Assembly: GCA_001898965.1 (NCBI GenBank)
Contig: MKVW01000004.1
Coordinates: forward strand, 110,523-174,522
Origin: Rhizobiales bacterium 62-17
GTDB taxonomy: Bacteria > Pseudomonadota > Alphaproteobacteria > Rhizobiales > Beijerinckiaceae
Length of the DNA stretch: 64,000 nt
Direction: 5' to 3'
Position 1 is the stretch's first letter. Each line of letters starts with the position of its first letter. Both the position numbers and the translations under genes were made by a program. The notes beneath the pieces were generated by a model. The model was not told the origin of the DNA. It did not search any database and saw only the letters and a program-made list of their open reading frames with translations. Of this stretch, positions 1 to 10,415 are shown in pieces.

Positions 1-666
1 TTCGTCATCCACCAGCGCCGCAAGGCCCGCCGCATAAGGCGTGGCGACCATGGCTTCGACGTCGAGATGGCAACGCTCGACCGCCAGCATTAGGTTGCGC
101 GCCGCCGCGATGTCGGAGCTGACCACATGCATGCCGGCGCTCAATTCCTCGCCAATCATGTCCTTGGGATCGCTGATCTGCGAGGTGTCGTCGACGGCGA
201 AACTGGTCGGCAGCGAATGCAGCACCATGCGGCCTTCGACCGCGGTGCGCGAAGCGGCAGCTTCCAGCACTCGATGAATTTCATATTCGCCGACGCTGAC
301 GCCGCCGATCGGAATCGAGGCGCTGTAGCGATGCGAGGTCAGCCGTCCGCCGGTGATATTGACGATGACGCTTTCCGCCTGCACGCCGGCCATCCGCTCA
401 GCCGCGTCGACCGCGTGCCGGATAGCCTGTTCGGCCTCGTCCATATCGACGACCGCACCGCCCTTCATGCCGCGCGAACGCTGATGGCCGATGCCCAGAA
501 TGCGGCAGCGATGGGTCCGCCCACGCAGCACATCCGAGGCCTCGATCGGCACGAGCCGTGCGATCAGGCAAGCAACCTTGGACGTTCCGACGTCAAGAAC
601 GCACAAAATGGCGCTCTTGCGCGCCGACAACGGTTTGATACGTGGCGCGACGCTATATCCGCTCAT
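1..666 (-). CDS. ftsA: Cell division protein FtsA, 3' end cut by window edge
   Basis: Actin-like ATPase that tethers FtsZ to the inner membrane and recruits the late divisome. I translated the 222 codons present. They begin MSGYSVAPRIKPLS and continue with the phosphate-1 segment CVLDVGTSKVACLIARL (the usual DxGTSK) and the 1C-domain segment VIVNITGGRLTS. The ATG at 666 overlaps the ftsQ stop as ATGA, typical of the ftsQ-ftsA junction. The frame stays open to base 1, so about half of the protein (normally about 440 residues in this order) lies outside. ftsZ is expected next but is not visible. It is the last gene seen of the minus-strand dcw cluster. Confidence 0.95.
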   Translation of the reverse strand, partial: MSGYSVAPRIKPLSARKSAILCVLDVGTSKVACLIARLVPIEASDVLRGRTHRCRILGIGHQRSRGMKGGAVVDMDEAEQAIRHAVDAAERMAGVQAESVIVNITGGRLTSHRYSASIPIGGVSVGEYEIHRVLEAAASRTAVEGRMVLHSLPTSFAVDDTSQISDPKDMIGEELSAGMHVVSSDIAAARNLMLAVERCHLDVEAMVATPYAAGLAALVDDE

Positions 667-1685
667 GCCGGCCCCCGCTTGTTCTTGCTGGTTTTGGCGA
701 GCGCTTCGGCGCGCTGAGCAGCGGCCTCTTCCGACAGTCGCAACACCACTTTGCCTGGCACGCGCATGTCGATGATGATGATGTCTTTGTCGAGCAATCG
801 ATAGTCATGAGCAAAATGAGCAAGACGGGCCATCGCCACTTCCGGCGCTTCTTCCGGCAATTTCACGTCAATGCCAGATGTCAGCTTCAAGTTCCAGCGC
901 CGTTGCGAAATCAAAACGCCGGCACGAATCCTCGAACGCATGTCGCCAGCGGCTTCGACGATCTTCTGATATTCATTGACGCGCTTGTTGGCACCATCGC
1001 CAACGACGAAAGGCAGATGCGCGAAACGATCATCCTTGACCGCATCGATGGCCGTACCGTCAGCGGCGATCACCGCGACCTCGCCGTCCTTCTGCCACAG
1101 CGCCGAAGCACCGCGCTCCTTGATGTCGAGCAGTAGGCGATCCGGATAGAGCTTGCGCACGCTCGCATCCTCGATCAACGGCACGAGCTTCAAACTGTCA
1201 CGCACTTGTCCGGCATTGAGGAACAGAACCGAATTGCGCTCGCTGATGCCGCTGGCCGCCAGAATTTCAGCAGCCGTCAATTCGCGCTGGCCGCTGATGG
1301 TGATGGCATGAACGCCAAATCCGAACACGCTGGCCACCGCATCCTGCAGGCTGCCGTTCTCGGCCACGAAACGATCATAGGCCCCACCGCGCAGCGCGCC
1401 GTAGATGCCGACGGAAAGAGCAAACACCAAAACCAGCACGGTGCCGAAGCCGCGCCGCGTCACGAACGCGACGATCCGGCCCAGCCGATCGCCGCGGCGC
1501 ACGCGACGGCGCTGCGCGACAACGGGCAACCGTCGTGGCGCGGGCACGAGCGCGTGCTCCCTGGCTTGGCTGCGGGCCTGACCTCGTTTTGACGCAGGCG
1601 CCGTGGCGACAGCCAAAGGCGCTGCAGGAGTCAACGAAGCCAGAACCTCCTCTACCGGCCGCAGGAGGCGTCTTCCACCATCCAT
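663..1685 (-). CDS. ftsQ: Cell division protein FtsQ
   Basis: Bitopic divisome protein linking the cytoplasmic ring to the periplasmic FtsL/FtsB/FtsW/FtsI complex. The 340-residue product has a long basic cytoplasmic tail, one membrane segment near residues 78-97 (GFGTVLVLVFALSVGIYGAL) and then the POTRA domain (ITISGQRELTAAEILAASG) and the FtsQ beta domain ending in a basic tail (KTSKNKRGPA). The ATG at 1685 lies inside the 3' end of ddl (34-bp overlap), and the stop overlaps the ftsA start. Synteny ddl-ftsQ-ftsA is canonical. The cytoplasmic tail is long compared with enterobacterial FtsQ but usual for alphaproteobacteria. A shorter internal start cannot be excluded. Confidence 0.93.
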   Translation of the reverse strand: MDGGRRLLRPVEEVLASLTPAAPLAVATAPASKRGQARSQAREHALVPAPRRLPVVAQRRRVRRGDRLGRIVAFVTRRGFGTVLVLVFALSVGIYGALRGGAYDRFVAENGSLQDAVASVFGFGVHAITISGQRELTAAEILAASGISERNSVLFLNAGQVRDSLKLVPLIEDASVRKLYPDRLLLDIKERGASALWQKDGEVAVIAADGTAIDAVKDDRFAHLPFVVGDGANKRVNEYQKIVEAAGDMRSRIRAGVLISQRRWNLKLTSGIDVKLPEEAPEVAMARLAHFAHDYRLLDKDIIIIDMRVPGKVVLRLSEEAAAQRAEALAKTSKNKRGPA

Positions 1686-2575
1686 TGAACAAGCTCACCG
1701 AACGAATAACCGGCATAAGCCGCAAGCTCGGGCACAAGAGAGGTCTCGGTCATACCCGGTTGGGTATTGACCTCCAGTACGACCAATTCGCCGGTCCCCC
1801 CGGGTCCATCGTCGTAACGGAGGTCGCTGCGACTCACGCCGCGACAGCCGAGAGCTTTATGAGCCCTTAACGCCAACTGTTGAATCGTTAGGTAAATATT
1901 TTCTTTAATTTTTGCCGGAAGGACGTGAATCGACCCACCTTTTGCATATTTTGCATTGTAGTCGTACCAGCCGCCGTCCGCCGCCCGGATATCGATGACG
2001 CCGAGCGCCTGATCGCCCATGACGGCGCAGGTCAATTCGCGCCCGCCAACAAATGATTCTGCAAGGATTTCATCGCCGTATGGCCAGTCCTCGCGGGTCA
2101 GCTCCTGAGGTGGGTGCTGGTGGTCGCGCCCGACGATGAAAACCCCGTAGGAAGACCCCTCGGCGATGGGTTTCAGCACATACGGCGGCGTTAACACATG
2201 TGACCGAGCTGCGTCGAAACGGTTAACGACTTTGCCCGTGGGAACCGGCACGCCGGCCGCCGCCATCACCGTTTTGGCCATCGGTTTGTTCATGGCGACC
2301 GCCGAAGCCAGGACGCCGGAATGGGTGTAGGGGATCTGCAGGACCTCCAGAATGCCCTGGATCGACCCGTCCTCGCCCGCCGGCCCGTGCAGGGCGTTGA
2401 ACGCCACATCGGGCTTCAGCTCGGTGAGGCGGTTGGCGACGTTGCGATCAACATCCACCCGCGTCACCCGATAACCCATACCTTCCAAGGCATTAGCGCA
2501 GGCCACGCCGGAGCGCATGGAGACTTCCCGCTCCGACGACCAGCCGCCCATCAGGACGGCAACATGCTTCGACAT
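1652..2575 (-). CDS. ddl: D-alanine--D-alanine ligase
   Basis: ATP-grasp ligase that joins two D-alanines for the UDP-MurNAc-pentapeptide made by MurF. The 307-residue product starts MSKHVAVLMGGWSSEREVS, the family N-terminus. It carries the glycine-rich loop EGSSYGVF and the metal- and substrate-binding C-terminal block LEVNTQPGMTETSLVPELA. Length matches DdlB (about 305). The start at 2575 is the first ATG after a 114-base gap from the cupin gene, the largest gap inside this part of the cluster. That gap contains a GTTAAC-type sequence near 2644-2649, so a local promoter is possible but unproven. The 3' end overlaps ftsQ. Confidence 0.97.
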   Translation of the reverse strand: MSKHVAVLMGGWSSEREVSMRSGVACANALEGMGYRVTRVDVDRNVANRLTELKPDVAFNALHGPAGEDGSIQGILEVLQIPYTHSGVLASAVAMNKPMAKTVMAAAGVPVPTGKVVNRFDAARSHVLTPPYVLKPIAEGSSYGVFIVGRDHQHPPQELTREDWPYGDEILAESFVGGRELTCAVMGDQALGVIDIRAADGGWYDYNAKYAKGGSIHVLPAKIKENIYLTIQQLALRAHKALGCRGVSRSDLRYDDGPGGTGELVVLEVNTQPGMTETSLVPELAAYAGYSFGELVQWMVEDASCGR

Positions 2576-2689
2576 TCCAAATCTCCGAGCCCGTCACGGG
2601 GCGAATCGCCCACCCAGAGTGCGACGCCGGGGTCTACAACTTGGTTAACGGAATGGAAATTTTCGCCGTCAGCACGCCGAAACGACGAC

Positions 2690-3175
2690 CTATTCGCGGT
2701 GAACCGGATCGATCCACTTCACCAATTCCGGCTTCTCCACCGGCTCGATGTCGAGATTGATCGCCACCGCCTGGCCATCGCTGCGCACGAGCACGCATTC
2801 CAGCACTTCATCAGGCGAGGCGTTGATTTCCTGATGCGGCACATAGGGCGGCACGAAAATGAAATCGCCAGGTCCCGCCTCGGCGGTGAATTCCAGCTTG
2901 TCGCCCCAGCGCATGCGCGCCTTGCCGCGCACCACGTAGATCACACTTTCCAGGTGGCCATGGTGATGGGCACCGGTCTTGGCGTCGGGCTTGATCGTCA
3001 CCGTGCCGGCCCAAAGCTTCTGCGCGCCGGCGCGGGCGAAATCGATCGCCGCCTTACGATCCATGCCGGTGGTCGAGGGAACGGCGCCCGCATCGAGCGA
3101 ATTCGCCGGGATGACGCGCACGCCATCATGCTTCCAGCGCGGCTCGTCGTGAGAATGATGATGGTGATCGCTCAT
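2690..3175 (-). CDS. Single-domain cupin protein inside the dcw cluster
   Basis: Small (161-residue) cupin of unknown substrate. The N-terminus is His-rich ([18 protein letters not shown]). The first cupin motif is seen as [24 protein letters not shown], split as GAHHHGHLE then the strand region, giving the metal ligands H-x-H and E. The second motif is [16 protein letters not shown], giving the last His. The ATG at 3175 overlaps the murB stop (ATGA), so it is translated with murB. A longer frame reaches 3226 but would run deep into murB, so I prefer 3175. Placement between murB and ddl suggests cotranscription with wall genes. A wall-related role is only inference; a metal-dependent isomerase, a dioxygenase or a binding protein are all possible. 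Confidence 0.9.
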   Translation of the reverse strand: MSDHHHHSHDEPRWKHDGVRVIPANSLDAGAVPSTTGMDRKAAIDFARAGAQKLWAGTVTIKPDAKTGAHHHGHLESVIYVVRGKARMRWGDKLEFTAEAGPGDFIFVPPYVPHQEINASPDEVLECVLVRSDGQAVAINLDIEPVEKPELVKWIDPVHRE

Positions 3176-4119
3176 GTAATGTTCTCCACGCCTGCCGCGG
3201 GCACGCCGATCCGGCGAATTTCCCACCGCAATTCAACGCCCGAATTGGCTTTCACCCGCCGCCGCACCTCTTCGCCGAGGCCTTCGATGTCGGCAGCGGT
3301 GGCGCTGCCTTTATTGATGAGAAAGTTGCAATGCATCTCGCTCACCTGCGCATCGCCCATCTTCAATCCACGACAGCCCGCCGCGTCGATGACCTTCCAC
3401 GCACTTTGCGGCTTTGGATTGGCGAAGGTCGAACCGCCCGTCTTTTCGCGGATCGGCTGCGAGGCCTCGCGCGCCGCGGTGATGCGCTCCATCTCAGCGG
3501 CGATGTCTTCCGGCTTGCCGGGACGGCCCTGAAACACGGCGCTGGTGAAAATCACGTCTTCCGGCGCCTCGCTGTGCCGATAGGAAAAGCCCATGTCGGC
3601 ATGGCTGAAGATGCGGATATTACCCTGGCGATCGACGCCACGGGCTTCGACCAGAACATCGGTGGTTTCGCCGCCATGCGCCCCGGCGTTCATGCGCAGC
3701 GCACCGCCGATGGAGCCGGGAATGCCGCGATAGAATGCCAGCCCGTCGATCCCAGCTTCCGCCGCCGCGCGGGCAAGACGCATGTCGGGCACGCCTGTGC
3801 CAGCGCGCACGCGATGACCGTCGAGCACCGTCACTTCGCCGAACGCCTTGCTCGTCAGCCTGATGACCACGCCTTCGACGCCGCCATCGCGCACGATGAG
3901 ATTGGAAGCAAGGCCGATCACCGTGACGGGAATGTCCGCCGGCAGCGCCTTCAAGAACGCGGCGAGATCTTCCTCGTCGGCCGGCGTGAACAGAACCTGC
4001 GCCGGCCCGCCGACGCGAAACCAGGTGTTCGGCCCCAGCGGATGATTGGCGACGAGTTTGCCGCGCAAATTTGGCACGCGGGCACGGATATCCGCCGTGA
4101 TGTCAGTGAACAGGGTCAT
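3172..4119 (-). CDS. murB: UDP-N-acetylenolpyruvoylglucosamine reductase
   Basis: FAD- and NADPH-dependent enzyme that makes UDP-MurNAc. The 315-residue product shows the FAD-binding segments [18 protein letters not shown] and [20 protein letters not shown], the motif SYRHSE, the catalytic-serine segment GGSTFANP and the C-terminal EMHCNFLIN block. The start is ATG 4119, which overlaps the murC stop as ATGA; an in-frame start at 4158 would lie inside murC and adds no conserved sequence. It forms a coupled murC-murB-cupin string. Confidence 0.96.
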   Translation of the reverse strand: MTLFTDITADIRARVPNLRGKLVANHPLGPNTWFRVGGPAQVLFTPADEEDLAAFLKALPADIPVTVIGLASNLIVRDGGVEGVVIRLTSKAFGEVTVLDGHRVRAGTGVPDMRLARAAAEAGIDGLAFYRGIPGSIGGALRMNAGAHGGETTDVLVEARGVDRQGNIRIFSHADMGFSYRHSEAPEDVIFTSAVFQGRPGKPEDIAAEMERITAAREASQPIREKTGGSTFANPKPQSAWKVIDAAGCRGLKMGDAQVSEMHCNFLINKGSATAADIEGLGEEVRRRVKANSGVELRWEIRRIGVPAAGVENIT

Positions 4120-5519
4120 TTGCGCGCCGCCAGTTCCGCCGGCAGAGATGCCGCCCATTGGGTGATATTGCCGGCGCCAAGCAGCACCACGTAATCGCCA
4201 GGCCCCGCCAGGCCCGCAATCATCTCGGGCAGTTTCTCCGGCGATTCGAGTGCCATGGCATTGCGATGGCCGTGCGCCCGCACGGCAGCGACGAGCCCCG
4301 CCTTATCGGCGCCCTCGATAGGCTTTTCGCCGGCCGCATAGACGTCGGTGATGATGACATCGTCGGCATCGTTGAAACAGCTGGCGAATTCATTGAACAG
4401 CGATTGCAGGCGGCTGTAGCGGTGCGGCTGTACGACGGCGATGACCTTGTTCTTGGTCGAGGCTCGCGCCGCGCGCAGCACGGCGGCGATCTCGACCGGG
4501 TGATGGCCATAGTCGTCGAAAATCTGCGCGCCGTTCCATTCACCCGTCTTGGTGAAGCGCCGCTTGACGCCGCCGAAGGAACCAAGCGCCTTGGCGATCG
4601 TCTCCGGCGTGACGCCCAACTCATAGGCCACCGCGATGGCGGCCGTGGCATTCAGCGCGTTGTGATGGCCGGGCATCGGCATCACCAGATTTTCGAGATA
4701 GGTCGCCTTCGACGTCTTGCGGTCACGCACCAGAACGTTGAAGCGCGACGAACCGCCGGACAGATCAACATCCAGCAAACGCACGTCGGCCTGCGGATTG
4801 ACACCATATGTAATAACGCGCCGATCCTCGACCCGCCCGACCAGCTCCTGCACGGTGGGATGATCGAGACACATCACCGCGAAACCATAGAACGGCAGGT
4901 TTTCCACCAGCGCGCGAAACGCATCCTTGACCGCATCGAACGTCTTGAAGTGGTCGAGATGTTCGGCGTCGATATTGGTGATCACGGCGACGTCGGCCGG
5001 CAGTTTCAGGAAGGTGCCGTCGCTCTCATCCGCCTCGACCACCATCCACTCGCCGGTGCCCAGACGCGCATTGGTGCCATAGGCATTGATGATGCCGCCA
5101 TTGACCACCGTGGGATCGAGACCGCCGCCATCAAGCAACGTGGCGATGATCGACGTAGTGGTTGTCTTGCCATGGGTGCCGGCCACCGCCACCGAGCGCT
5201 TCAGGCGCATCAGCTCGGCCAGCATTTCGGCGCGGCGCACCACCGGGATGCGGTTCTCGCGCGCCGCCACCAGTTCCGGATTGTCGCGACGGATCGCCGT
5301 GGAGACGACAAGCACTTCCGCCTTGCCGAGATTGTCGGCGCTGTGGCCGACGAAGACCTTGGCGCCACGCTCGCGCAGGCGCTGCACATTGGCATTCTCG
5401 CTCGCGTCCGAGCCCTGCACCGCATAGCCCTGGTTGAGCAGCACTTCGGCAATGCCCGACATGCCGATGCCACCGATACCGATGAAATGAATCGGACCAA
5501 GTTCACGAGGCAGTTTCAT
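4116..5519 (-). CDS. murC: UDP-N-acetylmuramate--L-alanine ligase
   Basis: Mur ligase that adds L-Ala to UDP-MurNAc in the cytoplasm. The 467-residue product (family usually 460-490) has an N-terminal Rossmann motif [17 protein letters not shown], the ATP-binding P-loop [14 protein letters not shown], the central-domain segment [14 protein letters not shown] with the magnesium-binding Glu, and the C-terminal domain with [14 protein letters not shown]. The start at 5519 follows a 78-base gap from murG, one of the few real gaps in the cluster. Its stop overlaps murB (ATGA). Confidence 0.97.
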   Translation of the reverse strand: MKLPRELGPIHFIGIGGIGMSGIAEVLLNQGYAVQGSDASENANVQRLRERGAKVFVGHSADNLGKAEVLVVSTAIRRDNPELVAARENRIPVVRRAEMLAELMRLKRSVAVAGTHGKTTTTSIIATLLDGGGLDPTVVNGGIINAYGTNARLGTGEWMVVEADESDGTFLKLPADVAVITNIDAEHLDHFKTFDAVKDAFRALVENLPFYGFAVMCLDHPTVQELVGRVEDRRVITYGVNPQADVRLLDVDLSGGSSRFNVLVRDRKTSKATYLENLVMPMPGHHNALNATAAIAVAYELGVTPETIAKALGSFGGVKRRFTKTGEWNGAQIFDDYGHHPVEIAAVLRAARASTKNKVIAVVQPHRYSRLQSLFNEFASCFNDADDVIITDVYAAGEKPIEGADKAGLVAAVRAHGHRNAMALESPEKLPEMIAGLAGPGDYVVLLGAGNITQWAASLPAELAARK

Positions 5520-5597
5520 GAAGGACTCTGGTGTTCCAGCGTTTCATAGGCCGGCGGGATCGCCGAACCCCATGAAGACGCATCGAGATAAAACAGT

Positions 5598-6695
5598 CTA
5601 GCCCGCCCGGACCGTCGCCAAAACGAGATCGGCGAGACGCGCGGCTGCGTCGGGAATTCCGGCGCTCTTGGCCTCTTGCGCCCGCCGCGTCAACCCCTGT
5701 GGGTCCGCCAGGGCGCTCTTCAAGGCATCCGCCAGCCATTCCGGGGTGAATTGCGGCTGCGGCACCACTTGCGCCGCCCCCGTCGCCCGCAAATGCTCGG
5801 CATTCGCCGCCTGATCCTGGTCGAGCGCGAAGGGAAACGGCACCAGGATGCTGGGCCGGCCAATCACCGCCAATTCGGACACGGTGGAGGCGCCCGAGCG
5901 GCCAATGATGATATGCGACCGCGCCATGCGCTCCGGCAGATCCTTGAAAAACGGCGCCACTTCGGCAGCGAAGTGCAATTGGCCATAGGCGTCGCGCACC
6001 CGCCCCTCGTCCTCGCCGCGCGCCTGCTGCGTCACCGCGAGCCGCGAACGCTGTTCATCGGATAACAGAGCGATGGCCGCCGGCACCACATCCGACATCA
6101 CCCGCGCCCCCTGCGATCCACCGGTGATCAGAAGACGCAAGGAACCATCAGCCGCTGGAAAAGGAATCTGCGCCGCAGCGATCACCGCCGGCCGCACCGG
6201 ATTGCCCGTATGCACGGTCTTCGCCAACAAGGCCGGCGCGACACCGCCGAGCGCCTGGAAGCCGGTGGCGATACGCGTCACGCGCTTGGCCATGAAGCGA
6301 TTGGCCCGGCCCATCACCGCATTCTGCTCGTGCAGGATGGTGGGCACGCCGAGCATGCTGGCGGCCAGCACCGGTGGCACGGTTGGATAGCCGCCAAAAC
6401 CGACGACACACAGCGGCTTCGCCTTGCCGATCAACGAACGAGCCTCGATCACGCCGAGCCCCAGTTGCACGGCGGCCAAGGCCTTCGAGACAATGGAACC
6501 GCCCGTCGGCGTCGCGGCGCGCACGCCATGAATGGCGCGCGCCGGAAAGTTCGCGCCGAATTTCAGCGCCCGCGTATCGGTGACGAGTTCGACCGGATAG
6601 CCACGCGCCGCCAGTTCCGCGCTCAGCGCCTCGGCCGGAAACAGATGGCCGCCGGTTCCCCCGGCGGCCACGAAAATCGCTCTGTCCGATGCCAT
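5598..6695 (-). CDS. murG: UDP-GlcNAc--lipid I N-acetylglucosaminyltransferase
   Basis: GT28 glycosyltransferase that converts lipid I to lipid II at the inner face of the membrane. The 365-residue product has G-loop 1 AAGGTGGHLFPAEAL, the segment HEQNAVMGRANR, the second G-loop GGSQGARVMSD, and the UDP-GlcNAc binding block GRSGASTVSELAVIGRPSIL followed by PFPFALDQDQAANAEHL. ATG 6695 overlaps the ftsW stop (TGATG), which supports the start and coupled translation. Confidence 0.97.
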   Translation of the reverse strand: MASDRAIFVAAGGTGGHLFPAEALSAELAARGYPVELVTDTRALKFGANFPARAIHGVRAATPTGGSIVSKALAAVQLGLGVIEARSLIGKAKPLCVVGFGGYPTVPPVLAASMLGVPTILHEQNAVMGRANRFMAKRVTRIATGFQALGGVAPALLAKTVHTGNPVRPAVIAAAQIPFPAADGSLRLLITGGSQGARVMSDVVPAAIALLSDEQRSRLAVTQQARGEDEGRVRDAYGQLHFAAEVAPFFKDLPERMARSHIIIGRSGASTVSELAVIGRPSILVPFPFALDQDQAANAEHLRATGAAQVVPQPQFTPEWLADALKSALADPQGLTRRAQEAKSAGIPDAAARLADLVLATVRAG

Positions 6696-7831
6696 CAGCT
6701 CAGACGCTCCGCGATTTCCGAGCGTGGCCGCCGCCGCGTCACCGCGATCAGGAAGCCCATCGTCAGTGCCAAGGAGAGCAGCGACGAACCGCCGTAGGAT
6801 ATGAACGGCAGGGTCATGCCTTTCGGCGGGATGACATGCAGGTTCACCGCCATGTTGATGATGGCTTGCAGGCCAAACAGCATGACGAGGCCCGCCGTCG
6901 CGAAGCGGCAGAAGCCATCTTCATTGCGCGAGGAGACGATCAGCCCGCGCAGCACGATGAAGGCGAAAACCGACAAGAGGAAGATGCAGAAGATGATGCC
7001 GAACTCTTCGCCGGTAACGGCGAAGATAAAGTCCGTATGCGAGTCCGGCAGAATGCGCTTCACCGTGCCCTCGCCCGGACCACGCCCGAACCAGCCGCCA
7101 TTGATGATGCTTTCCACCGCCGTATCGCTTTGGAAGGTCGCGCTCGGCCCACCGTTGGAAGCCGCCGGCGGCGGATCCAAGAACTTGTCGATGCGCAACC
7201 GCACGTGCGGCAAGGTTTTATAAGCGAAGAACACGCCGCCGGCGCCCAGACCGCCGATGCCAGCGACCCAGAACCAGTGCAGCCCGGCCATGAAGAAGAG
7301 ACCGGCCCACACCAGCGAGATCAGCATGGTCTGGCCGAAGTCGGGTTGCAGCATGAGAGGCACGATGGTTGCCGGCAGCAGCAGCAGCGCCAGGAACGTG
7401 CCCGGCATCTCCTTGCGCTGCGCCCCTTCGGCGAAAGCCCAGGCGGCCAGAATGACGAAGGCCGGTTTGACGAATTCCGACGGCTGAACGCCGAAAATCC
7501 AGCGGCGCGCGCCTTTGATCTCGGCGCCGAACTGCAAGCCCGCGAAAATCAGCACCATGCCGACGATGAAGACGACCAAGGCGGCGCGGCGCACCATGCG
7601 CGGCGACAGGAAGGAGGTCGCCACCATCAAAGCGATGGTGGGAACGAGATAGACCAGATGCCGGTTGACGAAATGGAAGGTCGACAACCCCAATCGTTCG
7701 GCGACGGCGGGCGAACCCGCCATGGTCAGCACGATCCCCGAGACCATCAAAATGGCGATGGCGGAGAGGATCCACCGATCGACGGTCCACCACCAGTCCG
7801 AGACGAATGTGCGTTCGGCGCGTGAAGACAT
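6695..7831 (-). CDS. ftsW: Peptidoglycan glycosyltransferase FtsW (SEDS family)
   Basis: SEDS-family polymerase that works with FtsI to build septal peptidoglycan. The 378-residue product begins MSSRAERTFVSDWWWTVDRW and is strongly hydrophobic with about ten membrane segments. Family marks include QPSEFVKPAFV, QPDFGQTMLI, the periplasmic loop HTDFIFAVTGEEFG and the C-terminal GMTLPFISYGGSSLL. I chose ATG 7831 because the frame upstream (to 8194) is antisense-free shadow inside mraY and carries no family sequence. It begins 5 bases after the mraY stop. Confidence 0.95.
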   Translation of the reverse strand: MSSRAERTFVSDWWWTVDRWILSAIAILMVSGIVLTMAGSPAVAERLGLSTFHFVNRHLVYLVPTIALMVATSFLSPRMVRRAALVVFIVGMVLIFAGLQFGAEIKGARRWIFGVQPSEFVKPAFVILAAWAFAEGAQRKEMPGTFLALLLLPATIVPLMLQPDFGQTMLISLVWAGLFFMAGLHWFWVAGIGGLGAGGVFFAYKTLPHVRLRIDKFLDPPPAASNGGPSATFQSDTAVESIINGGWFGRGPGEGTVKRILPDSHTDFIFAVTGEEFGIIFCIFLLSVFAFIVLRGLIVSSRNEDGFCRFATAGLVMLFGLQAIINMAVNLHVIPPKGMTLPFISYGGSSLLSLALTMGFLIAVTRRRPRSEIAERLS

Positions 7832-7836
7832 GGCGC

Positions 7837-8982
7837 TCACCTTACCTTCAGGGTCGCGAGGCCGATCAAGGCCAGCACGAAGGAAATGATCCAGAGACGG
7901 ATGACGATCTGCGGCTCCTTCCAGCCCATCTTCTCGAGATGGTGATGGAAGGGCGCCATCAGGAAGATGCGCTTGCCGGTGGCCTTGAAATAGCCGACCT
8001 GAATGATGACCGAGAGCGCTTCCATGACGAAGAGCCCACCGACGACAACCAGAACGATCTCGTGTTTCACCGCCACCGCGATGGTACCAAGCGTGCCGCC
8101 CAAGGCGAGCGAGCCGGTGTCGCCCATGAAGATGAGGGCCGGCGGCGCATTGAACCAGAGGAAGCCGATGCCCGCCCCGATCAAGGCGCCGCACACCACC
8201 GCGAGTTCGCCGGTGCCAGGCACGAAATTGATGCCGAGATAGGACGAGAAGATCGAGTTGCCCGCGAGATAGGCGATCATCGCGAACGTGCCGGCGGTGA
8301 TCATCACCGGCACGATCGCCAGGCCATCGAGACCATCGGTGAGATTGACCGCATTGCCGGCCGCGATGATGACGAAGGCGCCGAAGGCCAGGAAGAACCA
8401 GCCGAAATAGATAACCGCTTCATTGACGAAGGGCACGAACAGCCGCGCCGCCGGCACTTGCCCACGGAACGGCGCGCCGAACGCGTTGAAGAAATCGCCG
8501 ATCGTATTCACCGGCGGCGTCACGCTGGCGCACATCAGGAAATAGCAGGCGAGAATGCCGATGATGGCTTCGCCCGACAGGCGCATGCGGCCGGAAAAGC
8601 CTTTATGCGACTGCTTCGTCACCTTCAGATAGTCGTCATAAAAACCGATGGCGCCGAAGCCGACAGTGACGAAGAGAACGATCCAGACATAGACGCTCTT
8701 GGGATTCGCCCAGAGCAGCGTCGACACGATCATGCCCGACAGGATCATCAGGCCGCCCATGGTCGGCGTGCCCTTCTTGGTCAAGAGATGGCTTTCCGGC
8801 CCGTCTTCGCGGATCGGTTGGCCTTTGCCCTGCTTGGCGCGCAGGGCATCGATGATGCGCGGACCGAAGAGAAAGACGAACAACAAGGCCGTCGCCGTCG
8901 CGCCCGCCGTGCGGAACGTGATGTAGCGAAACAGATTGAGCCCGGACAGATAGGGAGAGAGGTCCGTCAGGAATGTCAGCAT
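7837..8982 (-). CDS. mraY: Phospho-N-acetylmuramoyl-pentapeptide-transferase
   Basis: Integral membrane enzyme that transfers phospho-MurNAc-pentapeptide to undecaprenyl phosphate, giving lipid I. The 381-residue product has the polyprenyl-phosphate-transferase marks [16 protein letters not shown] (Asp pair), [25 protein letters not shown] and the histidine motif [14 protein letters not shown] 8982 overlaps the murF stop by 7 bases. Its length is about 20 residues above the E. coli enzyme and normal for alphaproteobacteria. Confidence 0.97.
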   Translation of the reverse strand: MLTFLTDLSPYLSGLNLFRYITFRTAGATATALLFVFLFGPRIIDALRAKQGKGQPIREDGPESHLLTKKGTPTMGGLMILSGMIVSTLLWANPKSVYVWIVLFVTVGFGAIGFYDDYLKVTKQSHKGFSGRMRLSGEAIIGILACYFLMCASVTPPVNTIGDFFNAFGAPFRGQVPAARLFVPFVNEAVIYFGWFFLAFGAFVIIAAGNAVNLTDGLDGLAIVPVMITAGTFAMIAYLAGNSIFSSYLGINFVPGTGELAVVCGALIGAGIGFLWFNAPPALIFMGDTGSLALGGTLGTIAVAVKHEIVLVVVGGLFVMEALSVIIQVGYFKATGKRIFLMAPFHHHLEKMGWKEPQIVIRLWIISFVLALIGLATLKVR

Positions 8983-10415
8983 GCGGCATCAACTCCCTGC
9001 GCCTTCGGCGCGTGGGCCTCCTTGAGTGCGGCTACGATCGGCGCCATGCGGCTGCCGTTCGAACCCTTGATCATCACGGCATCGCCGCCACCGACCGCTT
9101 CGAGCACCGCGTCGGTCAAACCCGCCGATGTCGGCGACCAGCGCGAACGCAGACGCTCGGGCAGCGCATCGAACAGATGTTTCATCATCGGGCCGGAGGC
9201 GAAGACGAGATCGATATTGGCGGCCTCGATATCGGCGGCGAGAGCGCGATGCAGATCGGCGGCCTGTGCCCCCAATTCCAACATGTCACCCAGGATCGCG
9301 ACACGCCGGCCATCCATCGCAACGGGCGTCTGGCCGAGCAACGCCAGCGCTGCGCGCATCGACGTCGGATTGGCATTATAGCTTTCGTCAATCAGCATGA
9401 CGTCGCCGCGCGGCGTCTTCAACGAGACGGTCTGTCCGCGCCCGGTCGGCGCCGAGAAGCTGGCCATCGCAGCCGCCGCGTCGTCGAGATCGAGGCTGAA
9501 GGCCTGGCTGGTCAGCAGCACGGCCAGGGAGTTCATCGCCAGATGCGTGCCCGGCGCGCCCACGAAATAAGTGATGTCGCGGCCGAGAATACGTGCTTGC
9601 ACCCGCGATCCGTCGCCATCGCGCTCGCTGGAAATCAACCGCGCATCGGCTTCCGCATGCAGGCCGAAACTCCAGACATTGCCGGTGGTCGCTGCTTGCG
9701 CCCGTGCGTTGAGCAGATCGAACTGCGCCACGTCGCGATGAATGATCGCCACGCCATTGTCTTCCAGCCCGCTGAAGATTTCAGCCTTCGCTTCGGCGAT
9801 CGCATCGACGGAAGCAAAATATTCCAGATGCACAGGCGCCACCGTGGTGACGATAGCCACATGTGGACGCACCATGTCGACCAGCGGCGTGATTTCGCCC
9901 GCATGGTTCATGCCGATCTCGAAGACGCCGAACTGCGCTTCGCGCGGCATGCGCGCCAAGGTCAGCGGCACGCCCCAATGGTTGTTGTAGGACGCGGCCG
10001 AGGCATGCGTCTCGCCGAAGCGCGAGAGCACCACGCGCAGCGCTTCCTTGGTGCTGGTCTTGCCGACCGAGCCAGTGACGGCGACGACACCGGCGGGGCT
10101 GCGCTCACGCGCGGCGCGGCCCAGCCGCTCCATCGCCGGCAGCACGTCATTGACCACATAGAACGAGCCAAGACCTCTGAGATCGTTGGCATGGGCTTCA
10201 TCGATCACCGACGCGGCCGCACCTTTATTAAAGGCCGTCTCGACATAATCATGCCCATCGCTGTTCTCGCCCTTGATGGCGAAGAACAGATCGCCCGGCT
10301 GCAAGGTGCGCGTGTCGATCGATATGCCACTGACGCCAGCGGGAATGGTGCCCGACATGCGCGCTTCCAGCGGCACGAACAGGCCGAGACCGGACCAGAG
10401 TTCAGGCGTGTCCAT
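8976..10415 (-). CDS. murF: UDP-MurNAc-tripeptide--D-Ala-D-Ala ligase
   Basis: Adds the D-Ala-D-Ala made by Ddl to the UDP-MurNAc tripeptide. The 479-residue product has the N-terminal motif [18 protein letters not shown], the P-loop [14 protein letters not shown], the segment [11 protein letters not shown] and the C-terminal [21 protein letters not shown] codon lies one codon upstream (10418), but ATG 10415 overlaps the murE stop as TGATG, the same arrangement as the murG junction, so I use the ATG. Confidence 0.96.
   Translation of the reverse strand: MDTPELWSGLGLFVPLEARMSGTIPAGVSGISIDTRTLQPGDLFFAIKGENSDGHDYVETAFNKGAAASVIDEAHANDLRGLGSFYVVNDVLPAMERLGRAARERSPAGVVAVTGSVGKTSTKEALRVVLSRFGETHASAASYNNHWGVPLTLARMPREAQFGVFEIGMNHAGEITPLVDMVRPHVAIVTTVAPVHLEYFASVDAIAEAKAEIFSGLEDNGVAIIHRDVAQFDLLNARAQAATTGNVWSFGLHAEADARLISSERDGDGSRVQARILGRDITYFVGAPGTHLAMNSLAVLLTSQAFSLDLDDAAAAMASFSAPTGRGQTVSLKTPRGDVMLIDESYNANPTSMRAALALLGQTPVAMDGRRVAILGDMLELGAQAADLHRALAADIEAANIDLVFASGPMMKHLFDALPERLRSRWSPTSAGLTDAVLEAVGGGDAVMIKGSNGSRMAPIVAALKEAHAPKAQGVDAAC

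Noticed and set aside
4158-5549. 463-codon plus-strand frame opposite murC
   Set aside because: Antisense shadow of murC with a random His/Arg-rich product; no start signal or motif.
7807-9381. 524-codon plus-strand frame opposite mraY and murF
   Set aside because: Runs across two conserved genes on the other strand, and its product is dominated by Arg, Asp and His repeats typical of antisense frames.
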